Program-made: the position numbers and the translations under genes
Part shown: in pieces, positions 19,017-27,609 of the stretch
Layout: the number at the start of each line of letters is the position of its first letter
How positions within the stretch are numbered: the stretch's first letter is position 1
Assembly (NCBI RefSeq): GCF_030757795.1
Contig: NZ_JAUQWH010000014.1
Location: 1 to 64,000, forward strand
Source: Actinoplanes oryzae
GTDB lineage: Bacteria > Actinomycetota > Actinomycetes > Mycobacteriales > Micromonosporaceae
Direction: 5' to 3'
DNA length: 64,000 nt
Notes under the pieces: generated by a model
Databases searched by the model: none
Seen by the model: the letters and a program-made list of their open reading frames with translations, nothing else
Told to the model about the DNA's origin: nothing

Positions 19017-20960
19017 GTGACCCGCCCCGCAGCGAACGCCACGCCACCGGCGACGAAGCCGCGGCGGCGGTGGCTCGTACCCCTGATGGTGGTGATCCTT
19101 CTCGGTCAGATGGCGGCGGCCATGATCGTCACTGCGGTGCAGCAGACCCCGACGATCGACGAGCCCGTGTACGTCGGGACCGCCGTCACCTACCTCGAAC
19201 AGCACAGCCTGCGCTACAACCCGGAGCACCCGCCGCTCGGCAAACTGATCATGGCGGCGGGGCTGGTGTTCGCCCACCCGCACCTCGACCCGGCGTTCCG
19301 CGGCAACCAGACGGAGCTCGGCCGTCACGTGCTGTACGAGGCGGGCAACGACCCGGACGAGATGATGTTCCTGGCACGTCTGCCGTTGATCCTGCTCACA
19401 CTGCTGTTCGGGCTGGTCGTGTTCGCGTTCGCCCGCGACCTGACGAACGCGGTCGGTGGACTGCTCGCCCTCGCCCTGTACGCCTTCTCCCCCGACGTCA
19501 TCACGCACGGCTCGCTCGCCACGCTGGACGTACCGGCGATCGGGTTTCTCCTCACCGCGGTCTGGCTGACCTGGCGTGCCCGCACCGCACGCCCGTGGCT
19601 GCATCTCGCCCTCGCGGGCGCGACCCTCGGCGCGGCGCTCGCCACGCGCATGAGCGTTCTGCCCGCGGTGCCGGTCGTCCTGCTGCTCGCCGCCCTCGCC
19701 ATCATCCGAGTACGCCGCCCGGGCACCTCCGATCAGGCTTCCGCCGCTCCTCCCGAGGATGTGGCTTCCGCCTCTGCTCCGGCGCCCGGGGCGGCATCAC
19801 CTCTCGCCGCGGCCGGACGGCAGCCGACAGACCCCGGCGAACGATCCTCGCGTGCGCCGCGCAGTCCCGGGCGTTCCGCGGCGCCGACCCCCGCGCAGGC
19901 CGCGGCGCCGACATTCGCGCGGTCTGCGGCGCCGACCCCCGCGCGTGGTGCGGCGCCGACGCCCGCGCGTAATGCGGCGCCGATCCCCGGGCGTGGTGCG
20001 GCGCCGACCCCCGCGCGTGGTGCGGCGCCGACACTCGCGCGGGCTGTGGGGGCGGCACTCGGCGTGGCGGCCGTGGCGGTCGGCGTGGTGTGGCTGACCT
20101 ACCTGATCGTGGACCCGCGGCTGCGCTTCCTCGAACCGCTCGGCATGCCCGAGATCCACGGCGTGCGGGCGCTGCTCGTGGACCTGTTGCCGTTCCCGGA
20201 GCCCTACCGCGACGGCATGCGCATCCAGTTCGGCTTCGAGGACTCGACGTTCAGCGGCTTCCTGTTCGGGCGGCTCTACGAGGGCTCCCTCTGGTACTAC
20301 CTGCCCGCGGCCCTGCTGGTGAAGACCCCGCTGGCGATGCTGGTCCTGTGGCTCGGGGCGACCGGCGCGATGCTCGCCGTGCCGCGGCTGCGCCCCGCGA
20401 TCCCGTACGTCCTGGTGCCGCCCGCCCTCCTGCTGGCCATCGCCATGACCGGCGCCCGCGACTTCGGCACCCGCTACGCGATCTTCATGCCGATCTTCCT
20501 CGCCGTCGCCGCGGCGGGCGTGGTCCTCGTCCGGTGGCGCTGGGCTCCCCCCGTGGCGGGCGTGCTGGCGGCCCTCGTGGCGGTCAGCTCGCTGAGCACG
20601 TTCCCGTACTACCTGCCGTACTCGAATGAGGCCTTCGGGGGTACCGCCCGCACCCACCTCAACCTCCACGACTCCAACGTCGACTGGGGCCAGGACCTCG
20701 GCCGCCTGGCCGACCACCTGCGCACCGACTACCCGGGCGAGCCGGTCTGGCTGATCTACAAGGGCGCGGGCCTCCCTTCCGCGTACGGCATCAAGGCCCG
20801 CAATCCCCTCGAAGTCCCGGCCGACGAGGTCCACGGCCTCCTCGTGGTCTCCGACAGCTCCGTGGCAAAGGCCACCGGTCGTCTCGCCGCCCTGCTGGCC
20901 ACGAGCGGCGCCCCGATCGACGACGTGGGCCACTCCATCAGCATCTACCGCCGCCCCTGA
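19017..20960 (+). CDS. GT-C (PMT/ArnT-like) membrane glycosyltransferase with inserted octapeptide repeat
   Basis: A 647-residue multi-pass membrane protein. After the first helix (about 20-42) comes TPTIDEPVYVG, where the acidic residue matches the catalytic loop of GT-C (family 39) enzymes, and PEHPPLGKL follows as in PMT relatives. These use lipid-linked sugars outside the membrane. About 110 residues (235-345) interrupt the transmembrane core with an Ala/Pro/Arg-rich tract holding seven copies of an octapeptide (AAPTPARG). After more helices, the C-terminal domain reads SNVDWGQDLGRL, found in several actinobacterial GT39-like proteins. The GTG at 19017 is preferred; an ATG at 18921 would overlap the divergent DUF2277 gene. 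Confidence 0.75.
   Translation: MTRPAANATPPATKPRRRWLVPLMVVILLGQMAAAMIVTAVQQTPTIDEPVYVGTAVTYLEQHSLRYNPEHPPLGKLIMAAGLVFAHPHLDPAFRGNQTELGRHVLYEAGNDPDEMMFLARLPLILLTLLFGLVVFAFARDLTNAVGGLLALALYAFSPDVITHGSLATLDVPAIGFLLTAVWLTWRARTARPWLHLALAGATLGAALATRMSVLPAVPVVLLLAALAIIRVRRPGTSDQASAAPPEDVASASAPAPGAASPLAAAGRQPTDPGERSSRAPRSPGRSAAPTPAQAAAPTFARSAAPTPARGAAPTPARNAAPIPGRGAAPTPARGAAPTLARAVGAALGVAAVAVGVVWLTYLIVDPRLRFLEPLGMPEIHGVRALLVDLLPFPEPYRDGMRIQFGFEDSTFSGFLFGRLYEGSLWYYLPAALLVKTPLAMLVLWLGATGAMLAVPRLRPAIPYVLVPPALLLAIAMTGARDFGTRYAIFMPIFLAVAAAGVVLVRWRWAPPVAGVLAALVAVSSLSTFPYYLPYSNEAFGGTARTHLNLHDSNVDWGQDLGRLADHLRTDYPGEPVWLIYKGAGLPSAYGIKARNPLEVPADEVHGLLVVSDSSVAKATGRLAALLATSGAPIDDVGHSISIYRRP
19878..20045 (+). repeat. 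24-bp in-frame tandem repeat inside the GT-C gene, seven copies
   Basis: Seven 24-bp units of the type GCGGCGCCGACCCCCGCGCG plus TGGT run head to tail. They encode AAPTPARG, AAPTFARS, AAPIPGRG and similar. The period keeps frame, so copy-number changes would alter only the length of the linker. Confidence 0.9.
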
Positions 20961-21062
20961 CCACTTGCCCTCCCCGCCGCCGCCCCTGACCACTTGCCCT
21001 CCCCGCCGCCGCCCCTGACCACTTGCCCTCCCCGCCGCCGCCCCTGACCGCTTGCCGTCCCC
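20948..21062. repeat. 29-bp tandem repeat starting at the GT-C stop codon, four copies
   Basis: The last three codons and the TGA of the GT-C gene (CGCCGCCCCTGA) form the start of a 29-bp unit that continues CCACTTGCCCTCCCCGC and recurs at exact 29-bp spacing (TGA at 20958, 20987, 21016, 21045). The last copy has two changes. Confidence 0.9.
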
Positions 21063-21172
21063 GCCGAGGAACACGCCGGCTCCGCTCCCGGGGCCTGTTC
21101 ACCGTCCATGCGAATGTGTTCCGGCGGCGCCGGCTCGTTACCGCCGGGCGGCACACGGGTGAACGTCGCAGA

Positions 21173-21757
21173 ATGACGGCCATGGATGGCGGACACGTCG
21201 GCGCGGCGGTCGACGAGATGGTGCGGACCCTCACGCCCTACGTGGCCCGGGACTGGACGGCGCCGGCCGGCTCCCTTGACTGGAGTTGCTGGACCACGGC
21301 GGCGCACGTGGCGCACGATCTGCTGGCCTACGCGGGGCAGCTCGCCGGGCGCCCGGACGCCGACTACCTGCCGTTCGACCTGGTCGTCCACGCCGACGCT
21401 CCGCCCGAGCAGGTCCTGCGCGTGGTGGCAGCCTGCGGCCGGCTGCTGTGCGACGCGCTGGCCACGGCACCGCCGACGACCCGCGCGTGGCACTGGGGCC
21501 CGACCGACCCGACCGGCTTCGCGGCCCTCGGCGTGAACGAGGCGCTCCTGCACACCTGGGACATCACCCAGGGTCTCGCTGTCCCTTGGCGACCGCCGCC
21601 GGCGCTGTGCGAGCTCGTGCTGGCCCGCCTCTTCCCGCACGCCCCCGCGGTCGCCCCGCCGGAGGCCCTGCTGTGGTGCACCGGCCGCGCCGCCCTGCCC
21701 GGCCGCCCGCGCCTGACCTCCTGGACCCTGAAGGCCGCACTCGACCCGGCCCCCTGA
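21173..21757 (+). CDS. maleylpyruvate isomerase-like/DinB-fold protein
   Basis: A 194-residue protein of the mycothiol-dependent DinB-like superfamily. It has the early LDWSCWTTAAHVAHDLLAYA block (residues about 35-55), matching the helix with the metal-site His of the maleylpyruvate isomerase N-terminal domain, and NEALLHTWDITQGL near 125, which supplies the second His-x3-Asp. These proteins are mycothiol transferases or of unknown substrate. Either ATG (21173 or 21182) could start it. Confidence 0.75.
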   Translation: MTAMDGGHVGAAVDEMVRTLTPYVARDWTAPAGSLDWSCWTTAAHVAHDLLAYAGQLAGRPDADYLPFDLVVHADAPPEQVLRVVAACGRLLCDALATAPPTTRAWHWGPTDPTGFAALGVNEALLHTWDITQGLAVPWRPPPALCELVLARLFPHAPAVAPPEALLWCTGRAALPGRPRLTSWTLKAALDPAP

Positions 21758-21840
21758 AGCGCACCCCACGCCGGGCATACACCGAACGGCACCTCACACC
21801 GCACCAAGCCGACCCGGAAGCGACGCACACGCCGCCGTAC

Positions 21841-21928
21841 TCAGCGCGACGAGGCCGAGCCGGAAGCGACGCGCGAGGCGACTGTCAGCGCAGCGAGCGC
21901 CGGTCGGAAGCGACGTACGAGGCGGCGG
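21841..21928. repeat. 44-bp duplication spanning the stop of the small membrane protein
   Basis: Two 44-bp units start at 21841 and 21885, each beginning TCAGCGC, which is the minus-strand TGA with its last codon, and each containing GGAAGCGACG. A third, decayed copy lies near 21794-21840. The gene's last 14 codons and its stop are thus duplicated downstream. Confidence 0.75.
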
Positions 21929-22190
21929 CCGTGAGCGCGGACACCGTCAGCACCGAGGGCCAGGCGCCGATCCGCTTGGCGAGCGGGTGCGAGAGCCCGA
22001 AGGCCCCGACATACGTGGCGGCCAGCGCGGCGGTGATCGCCGGGCTGGTGCTCCGGGCCCACTCGCGGCCCGCCAGCACCCCGCCGGCGGCGAGGACAAC
22101 GCCGCCGAGCGGCCGATTGCCGGTGCGCCGGGCAAGCTGCCAGCCGCCGATGAGAGAACCCGCCGTGATCGCCGCGGTAGGGAGTCGCAT
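21885..22190 (-). CDS. small membrane protein of unknown function
   Basis: A 101-residue protein with three hydrophobic segments (about 4-20, 28-45, 50-70) and a positively charged C-terminus (SDRRSLR). I do not recognise a family beyond small actinobacterial membrane proteins. Its terminal codons and stop are part of a duplicated 44-bp unit. Between its start and the sigma gene there are 217 bases without evident features. Confidence 0.6.
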   Translation of the reverse strand: MRLPTAAITAGSLIGGWQLARRTGNRPLGGVVLAAGGVLAGREWARSTSPAITAALAATYVGAFGLSHPLAKRIGAWPSVLTVSALTAAASYVASDRRSLR

Positions 22191-22407
22191 CCCCCGACCC
22201 TACGCCGCCCGCACCGGCCCCTGCGCAGCCCCTGCCCTGCCCCAGCCACCGCAGGCAGCGCCTCACAGCGCCGGCCAGGACGCGTCGTCTCCCGTCGGCT
22301 TTCGGGCGCGAGCAGTCGGCATTGTGGTGACCCTCGCCGGTTCGGGTGCCACCGCTCCGAGGGAGCTGTGTCGCCTCGACCGCACCGGCTCGGGCGTGGA
22401 GCCCGGA

Positions 22408-23172
22408 TCAGCCCGCGGACAGCTCGGCCCGGAGCTTCGCCAGCGCTCGGGTGATCAGGCGGGACACGTGCATCTGGGAGACGCCGATCTTGGCGGCGAT
22501 CTCGGACTGGGTGAGGTTGCCGAAGAAGCGCAGCGACAGGATCGTGCGCTCGCGCTCTTCGAGGGTCTGCAGTGCGGGGCCGAGGGCGATGCGGAGCTCG
22601 GCCAGCTCCATGTCGTGGTCGGTCTCGCCGAGGGTGTCGCCCAGCGAGGTGCTGCCGTCCTCGGTGACCGGGGTGGAGAGGCTGCGGGCGGAGTAGGCGC
22701 GGGCGCCCTCCAGGCCCTCGAGGACGTCCTCCTCGGTGACGTTGAGGTGGGCCGCGATGTCGGCGACCGTGGGCGAGCGGCCCAGGGTCTGGGTCAGGGC
22801 GTTGCTCGCCTCGGAGATGGACAGGCGCAGCTCCTGCATGCGCCGGGGCACGCGGACCGACCACGTGCGGTCGCGGAAGTGCCGGCGGATCTCGCCGAGG
22901 ACCGTGGGGACCGCGAACCCGGCGAACTCCACGCCGCGATCGGGGTCGAAGCGGTCGATCGCCTTGATGAGGCCGAGCGTCGCCGTCTGCAGCAGGTCGT
23001 CGTCGGGCTCGCCACGGCCCGTGTAGCGGTGGGCCAGGTGGTACGCCAGCGGCAGCCACATCCGGATGGCCTCGTCGCGCAGTGCCGCACGACGGGGTCC
23101 CTCGGGGGCGGCCGCGAGGTCACGGAGCAGCTCGGAGGCCGTCTCGGGAACCCGTGTGGTCGTGATCGTCAT
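22408..23172 (-). CDS. SigB/SigF-type RNA polymerase sigma factor
   Basis: A 254-residue group 3 sigma factor. Region 2 has LAYHLAHRYTGRGEPDDDLLQTA and IDRFDPDRGVEFAGFAVPT in shortened form, region 3 has SVRVPRRMQELRL, and region 4 ends with SQMHVSRLITRAL. This is the stress/sporulation type controlled by anti-sigma factors, though no anti-sigma gene is next to it. The ATG at 23172 is chosen because GAGAGGATG lies just upstream; the longer frame adds 9 residues without a ribosome site. Confidence 0.9.
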   Translation of the reverse strand: MTITTTRVPETASELLRDLAAAPEGPRRAALRDEAIRMWLPLAYHLAHRYTGRGEPDDDLLQTATLGLIKAIDRFDPDRGVEFAGFAVPTVLGEIRRHFRDRTWSVRVPRRMQELRLSISEASNALTQTLGRSPTVADIAAHLNVTEEDVLEGLEGARAYSARSLSTPVTEDGSTSLGDTLGETDHDMELAELRIALGPALQTLEERERTILSLRFFGNLTQSEIAAKIGVSQMHVSRLITRALAKLRAELSAG

Positions 23173-23714
23173 GTCCCATCCTCTCGCTGGAGCCGCCATT
23201 GACTACCCGGCGCCTCCGAGCCTAAACGACGCGGAAACCGACGCAACTCGTTCGAGGGAGGGTGCGTCGATTTATCGGCCCGCCACGTCGTGACGAGCCG
23301 GGAAGAAGTACGGAAGCCGCAGCCGCCTCACCTGCGGCGACGGCCGGCACGGCCGGAAAAGCGACGCACCGGGGGCTGGCCCCGCGGGGCCACCGGGATG
23401 CGTCACGGGACGAGGTGCTTCGCCGCCCCACCGGGCGCAGGGACGATCGGCGCGACACGTCCCCCGGATCGGCGAGCGCGGAGCAGGCGGCACTGAACCG
23501 GACCAGGTACGGCTGCTCGACGAGGAGCACAGCCGATCACCGGGCGCAGGGACGATCGGTGCGACACGTCCGCCGGATCGGCGAGCGCAGAGCAGGCGGC
23601 ACCGAACCGGACCGCTGCGGCTGCTCGACGAGAAGCACAGCCGGTCACCGGGCGGGAGTCCGGGCCCGCCGCCGCGCGGGAGGGGCGGCGGGCCGGAAAC
23701 GGACTGCCGGGTGC
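23173..23714. other. 542-base gap, mostly a two-copy long repeat
   Basis: No gene is supported. The first 250 bases contain the sigma promoter region and GC-rich sequence. The rest is the 109-bp repeat at 23430-23654. Confidence 0.6.
23430..23654. repeat. 109-bp tandem repeat, two full copies plus an edge
   Basis: Units start at ACCGGGCGCAGGGACGATCG near 23430 and 23539 (period 109), and a short third start lies at 23647 (period 108). The copies are about 90% identical, including a shared GGCTGCTCGACGAG segment near their ends. Confidence 0.85.
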
Positions 23715-24092
23715 TCAGTCCTCGACGGTGATCGAATCGACGCGGTCGGGGTAGAACGCGACGTGATCCTTGATCGGGGCCACCGCGTCGTAGGGCTGCT
23801 CGTAGACCCAGATCGCGTCGGCCGAGCGCTCGCCGCCCACCGGGATCGAGTAGTAGGACGCCTCGCCCTTGTAGGGGCAGTAGGTGGTCGTCGAGGTCTT
23901 CTCCAGCAGCGCCTTGTCGACGTCGTCGAGCGGCACGTACTGCACGGCGGGGTACGTCGACTCCTGCAGCGTCAGCGCGCTGCGGCTGTCGGCGACGACC
24001 TTGCCGGCGACCGTGACGACGACGCGGCGGTCGGTCGGCGTGACGGTGATGGGGTGGTCGGGGCCCGGGTAGAGCCGCGGCTTGTCGGCCAT
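23715..24092 (-). CDS. DUF427 family protein
   Basis: A 125-residue protein with the DUF427 pattern: RVVVTVAGKVVADS near 23-36, YVPLDDVDKALLEKT near 52-66, TTTYCPYKGEASYYS near 68-82 and an Ala-Trp-x-Tyr block (IWVYEQP) near 94. The family folds as a small beta-tent and has no established reaction. It is complete and likely single-gene, with the SD GGAGGTTCGCC just before the start. Confidence 0.9.
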   Translation of the reverse strand: MADKPRLYPGPDHPITVTPTDRRVVVTVAGKVVADSRSALTLQESTYPAVQYVPLDDVDKALLEKTSTTTYCPYKGEASYYSIPVGGERSADAIWVYEQPYDAVAPIKDHVAFYPDRVDSITVED

Positions 24093-24230
24093 GGCGAACC
24101 TCCTCCAGCGCCGTGTGTCTCACGGCCTGCCGCAACTATCCTCCGGGCCTCGGCCGCGGGGCCATCCCGGCGGCTGTGACGCTCGGCTCGTCTTTGATCT
24201 CCGAACGTCGGGCCCGGATATCGTGATTCC

Positions 24231-24689
24231 ATGTCTGCCGCCACCGATGCCGCTGCCGCCCTGGGGATCGCTCACAAGGTGCTGCGGCACGGGCCGGCCG
24301 GGAGCGTGGCCGAGGCCGCCGCCGCCCAGGGCGTCGAGGTGCGAGACCTGGTCAAGAGCCTGGTCGTACGCCGCGCGTCCGGCGACTATCTCTTCGTCCT
24401 CGTCCCGGGCGACCGGCAGATCTCGTGGCCCAAGCTGCGCGCGCTGCTCGGGGTCAACCGGCTCTCCATGCCCGACGCCGCGACCGCCAAGGAGGTCACC
24501 GGCTACGAGCGGGGCACGATCACGCCCTTCGGCTCGCGGCAGCCGTGGCCGGTCATCGCCGACGAGCGGGTCCTCGGCCGCACGATCAACCTCGGCGCCG
24601 GCGAGCACGGCGTCGGCCTGCAGGTGGACGCCGACGAGGCGATCACCGCCCTGCGCGGCACCTTCGCCGACGTGACCGACGAGGCCTGA
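24231..24689 (+). CDS. YbaK/ProX-family aminoacyl-tRNA deacylase
   Basis: A 152-residue YbaK/EbsC-type protein. It has VRDLVKSLVVRRASGDYLF with the conserved Lys around residue 45, VLVPGDRQISWPKL near 58-70, and a GTITPFG substrate loop near 97-103, followed by GRTINLGAGEHGVGL near 122. Members hydrolyse mischarged Cys-tRNA(Pro) or Ala-tRNA(Pro). It is monocistronic and ends at the edge of a repeat-filled gap. Confidence 0.88.
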   Translation: MSAATDAAAALGIAHKVLRHGPAGSVAEAAAAQGVEVRDLVKSLVVRRASGDYLFVLVPGDRQISWPKLRALLGVNRLSMPDAATAKEVTGYERGTITPFGSRQPWPVIADERVLGRTINLGAGEHGVGLQVDADEAITALRGTFADVTDEA

Positions 24690-25016
24690 CCCGGGCCACC
24701 CGCCAAGCCGGCCGCCGGGCAAAGAGCAAAGCACCCCGGCGAAGAGGAAAGCCGTCCCGACGAAGAGCTGATCGACCGCGGCGAAGAGCACAGCGCCCCC
24801 ACCAAGGAGCAAAGCCACCTCGACCGCCACGAGCCAAGCCAACTCGGCCGCCACGAGCCAAGCCACTTCGGCCGCCACGAGCAGAGCCACTTCGGCCGGC
24901 AGGAGCAGAGCCACCTCGCGAACCCTGCTGGGCCGGCAGGAGCAGAGCCACTTCGCGAACCCTGCTGGGCCGGCAGGAGCAGAGCCACTTCGCGAACCCG
25001 GCGGGGCAGGCAGGCG
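24690..25016. repeat. repeat-filled gap between convergent YbaK and DeoR genes
   Basis: The whole gap is made of related short repeats of the form GAGCAGAGCCACTTCGGCCG. The right part holds three 37-bp units (24898, 24935, 24972) starting GGCAGGAGCAGAGCCAC. The left part holds 24-bp units (GAGCCAAGCCACTTCGGCCG plus CCAC) and more decayed copies with GCAAAGAGCAAAGC. No gene is supported. Confidence 0.85.
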
Positions 25017-25862
25017 TCAGGCCACCGGGGCGCCCTCCCAGTCGTCCTCGTCCTCCAGGGTTTCCACCGGGAAGTCCTTGCTCGTCTCCGGCCCGGTCAC
25101 GATGACCTCGAGCCCCGCCTGGCGCAGCGCCCCCACCCGCTCGGGATCCGCCTCGTCGTCGGTCACGAGCAGGTTCACGTCGCCGAGGCCGCAGATGCGG
25201 GCCAGGCACACCTTGTCGAGCTTGGAGCTGTCGGCCACCACGATCACCCGGTCGGCGCGCCGGATCATGTGGGCGTTGGTGTTGGCCTCGATCTCGTCGT
25301 GGGTGGTCAGGCCGCCGCGGGCGCTGATGCCGTCGACGCCGACCACGGCGACCTGCATGTTGAGGCCGGCGAGCGCCTGGTCGGCGATGGGCCCCACCAG
25401 CTCGTACGACTGGGTGCGCGACACCCCGCCCGTCATGATCAATTTCAACCGGGGCCGCAGCGCCAGCTCCGCCGCGATGTTGAGCGCGTTGGTCACCACG
25501 GTCAGGTCGACCCGCTGGGCGAGCAGGCGGGACAGCAGGTGGGTGGTCGTGCCCCCGGTCAGCCCGAGCGTCAGCGGCCCGCGCGGCAGGTGCCCGGCGA
25601 CGTAGCGGGCGATGCGCGCCTTCGCCTCCCGTTGCTGGCCCACCCGGTAGCGCACGGGCAGCTCGTAGGCGACCTCCACGGCGACCGCCCCGCCGTGCGT
25701 GCGCGCCACCAGCCGCTGGTCCTCCAGGGCCTGCAGGTCGCGGCGGATCGTGGCCGCGGAAACGCCGAACTCCTTGGCCAGCACCCCGGCGTCGACCGAC
25801 CCCTGCCGGGCGATCTGCTCGAGGATGGACGACACCCGGTCGGCCCGGCGCAACGTGCTCAT
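25017..25862 (-). CDS. DeoR-family sugar-responsive transcriptional repressor
   Basis: A 281-residue DeoR regulator. The helix-turn-helix is at 1-57 (VSAATIRRDLQALEDQRLV), followed by the THGGAV hinge and the sugar-phosphate sensor domain with LGLTGGTTTHLL near 97, TVVTNALNIA near 120 and VGVDGISARGGL near 180. The start at 25862 is family-like and has AAGGG upstream. It is divergent from the GH4 gene and should respond to a phosphorylated sugar intermediate. Both the palindrome at 26192 and the inverted repeat at 18352 contain TCGTTTG, so it may control both sites. Confidence 0.9.
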   Translation of the reverse strand: MSTLRRADRVSSILEQIARQGSVDAGVLAKEFGVSAATIRRDLQALEDQRLVARTHGGAVAVEVAYELPVRYRVGQQREAKARIARYVAGHLPRGPLTLGLTGGTTTHLLSRLLAQRVDLTVVTNALNIAAELALRPRLKLIMTGGVSRTQSYELVGPIADQALAGLNMQVAVVGVDGISARGGLTTHDEIEANTNAHMIRRADRVIVVADSSKLDKVCLARICGLGDVNLLVTDDEADPERVGALRQAGLEVIVTGPETSKDFPVETLEDEDDWEGAPVA

Positions 25863-26180
25863 GACAACCCTTCCCACGCGACCCACATGAAGCCGATGAA
25901 CGACTGAACAAACCGAACTGAGCGAACTGAGCGAACGAACAAAGAAGCACCAGCGTCCACCAAGAAGCACGCTCGAAACACGCGACCAGCGAGCAACACA
26001 CGACAAGCAGCACGCAACAGCACGCAGCAAGCGGCATGCGGCAAGCGGCAAGCAGCACGCAAAAACACGCGACCAGCAAGCAGCACGCGACAGGCGGCGC
26101 GCAGCAGCACACGGCAAGCGGCAAGCAGCAAGCAAGCGGCAAGCGGGACCCTCACAACACACCGGATTGATCAAACGCGC
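25863..26180. repeat. AGCAAGCGGC-type low-complexity repeats upstream of DeoR
   Basis: Between the DeoR start and the palindrome at 26192 lies a repeat-rich purine/C-biased tract. It begins with two CGAACTGAG units near 25916 and continues with many irregular copies of AAGCAGCACGC, AAGCGGCAAGC and CACGCGACCAGC. The tract has lower G+C than its surroundings. I see no gene in it. Confidence 0.7.
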
Positions 26181-26191
26181 AGTCAGAGTAG

Positions 26192-26207
26192 TTCGTTTGC
26201 AAGCGAA
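26192..26207. promoter_or_regulatory. palindromic operator upstream of the GH4 gene
   Basis: TTCGTTTGCAAGCGAA is a 16-bp palindrome with one mismatch between arms, 49 bases before the GH4 start. It is a likely DeoR-family binding site for the divergent regulator. Confidence 0.65.
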
Positions 26208-26255
26208 TCGCCACGAATCCTTGCGCGCTTGTGGAGAACCGCCAACAATCCCGCC

Positions 26256-27548
26256 ATGACAGTGATCGCTTTCCTCGGCGCGGGCAGCGTCGTGTTCACC
26301 CGGGAGCTGCTCGCCGACATTCTCTCCTTCGACGAGCTGCGCGACGTCACGCTGGCCCTGCACGACATCGACGCCGAGCGGCTGGAGACGGCCGAGGCGA
26401 TCGCCCGCCGCACGGCCGAGCAGCTGGGCGCCAAGCCGGTCGTCACCACCAGCCTGGACCGGCGCGCGGTCCTCGACGGCGCCGACTTCGTGATCAACGC
26501 CATCCAGGTGGGCATGCACGCGGCGACCGTCCGCGACTTCGAGATCCCGGCCCGCTACGGCCTGCGCCAGACGATCGCGGACACGCTCGGCGTCGGCGGC
26601 ATCTTCCGGGCGCTGCGCACCTTCCCGGTGCTCGAGGCGATCGCGCGCGACATGCGCGAGCTGTGCCCGGACGCGTGGCTGCTCAACTACACGAACCCGA
26701 TGGCCATGAACATCGGCTTCCTCGCGGCCGTGGCGCCGGACGTCAAGGCGGTCGGCCTGTGCCACTCCGTCTTCTGGACCGTGCACGACCTGTGCGAGCT
26801 GGTCGGCGTACCCCTGGAGGAGGTGGACTACCGCGCGGCGGGAGTGAACCACCAGGCGTGGCTGCTGCGGTGGGAACACCGGGGCGAGAGCCTTTACCCG
26901 CGGCTGGACGCCACGCTCGCGGCCGATCCGGAGCTGCGCCGCCGGGTGCGGATGGACATGTACGCGCGGCTCGGCTACTTCCCGACCGAGACGAGCGAGC
27001 ACTCCAGCGAGTACGTCCCCTGGTACCTGCACCACGACACCGAAATTGAGCGTTTGCGCATCCCGGTCGGCGACTATCTGCGCATCAGCGCCGACAACGT
27101 GGCCGAGTACCACGCCACCCGCGCCTCGGTCCTGGCCGGCGAGCCGCTCGACGTCAGCCGCGACGCCACCGAGTACGCGCCGCAGGTCATCCACAGCATC
27201 ACCACCGGCACGCTGCGCACGATCCACGCCAACGTCGCCAACACCGGCCTGATCACCAACCTCCCCCAGGGGTACGCCGTCGAGGTCCCGTGCGTCGTCG
27301 ACTCCCTCGGCGTACGCCCGGAGCACGTCGGCGACCTCCCCCTGCAGTGCGCCGCGCTCAATCGCTCATTCGTCAACGTCGGCGAGCTGACCGTTCGCGC
27401 AGCCGTCACCGGCGACAAGCGCATGGTCCGCCAGGCCGCCCTGGCCGACCCCAACACGGCCGCCACCCTGACCGTCGAGCAGATCTGGCAGCTCTGCGAC
27501 GACCTGACCGCCGCCCACCGCGAGCTGCTGCCCGAAGCCCTGCGCTGA
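26256..27548 (+). CDS. glycoside hydrolase family 4 enzyme (alpha-galactosidase/glucosidase type)
   Basis: A 430-residue GH4 enzyme. The N-terminal NAD site is FLGAGSVVFT (about 5-14), the signature LNYTNPMAMN is near 145, the metal ligands are in GLCHSV (near 165) and AGVNHQAW (near 192), and it ends in the family's C-terminal helical domain. GH4 enzymes cleave alpha- or beta-glycosides by an NAD- and Mn-dependent elimination mechanism. The GAGSVVFT form is typical of the MelA/AglA-like group, so alpha-galactosidase is the best guess. The gene is divergent from its DeoR regulator; its last codons and stop are duplicated just downstream. Confidence 0.85.
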   Translation: MTVIAFLGAGSVVFTRELLADILSFDELRDVTLALHDIDAERLETAEAIARRTAEQLGAKPVVTTSLDRRAVLDGADFVINAIQVGMHAATVRDFEIPARYGLRQTIADTLGVGGIFRALRTFPVLEAIARDMRELCPDAWLLNYTNPMAMNIGFLAAVAPDVKAVGLCHSVFWTVHDLCELVGVPLEEVDYRAAGVNHQAWLLRWEHRGESLYPRLDATLAADPELRRRVRMDMYARLGYFPTETSEHSSEYVPWYLHHDTEIERLRIPVGDYLRISADNVAEYHATRASVLAGEPLDVSRDATEYAPQVIHSITTGTLRTIHANVANTGLITNLPQGYAVEVPCVVDSLGVRPEHVGDLPLQCAALNRSFVNVGELTVRAAVTGDKRMVRQAALADPNTAATLTVEQIWQLCDDLTAAHRELLPEALR

Positions 27549-27591
27549 GCCCGGCGCGAGCTGCTGCCCGAAGCCCTGCGCTGAGCCCGAC
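27520..27591. repeat. 36-bp duplication spanning the GH4 stop codon
   Basis: The unit GCGAGCTGCTGCCCGAAGCC plus CTGCGCTGAGCCCG occurs at 27520 and 27556. It covers the last nine codons, the TGA and seven bases downstream. A further partial copy (CGCTGAGCCCGGCGCGAGCT) follows up to about 27610. Confidence 0.9.
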
Positions 27592-27609
27592 GCTGAGCCC
27601 GGCGCGAGC

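Noticed and set aside
20090-20629. Alternative frame inside the GT-C gene
   Set aside because: It is a shadow; membrane segments and the SNVDWGQDLGRL motif are in the main frame.
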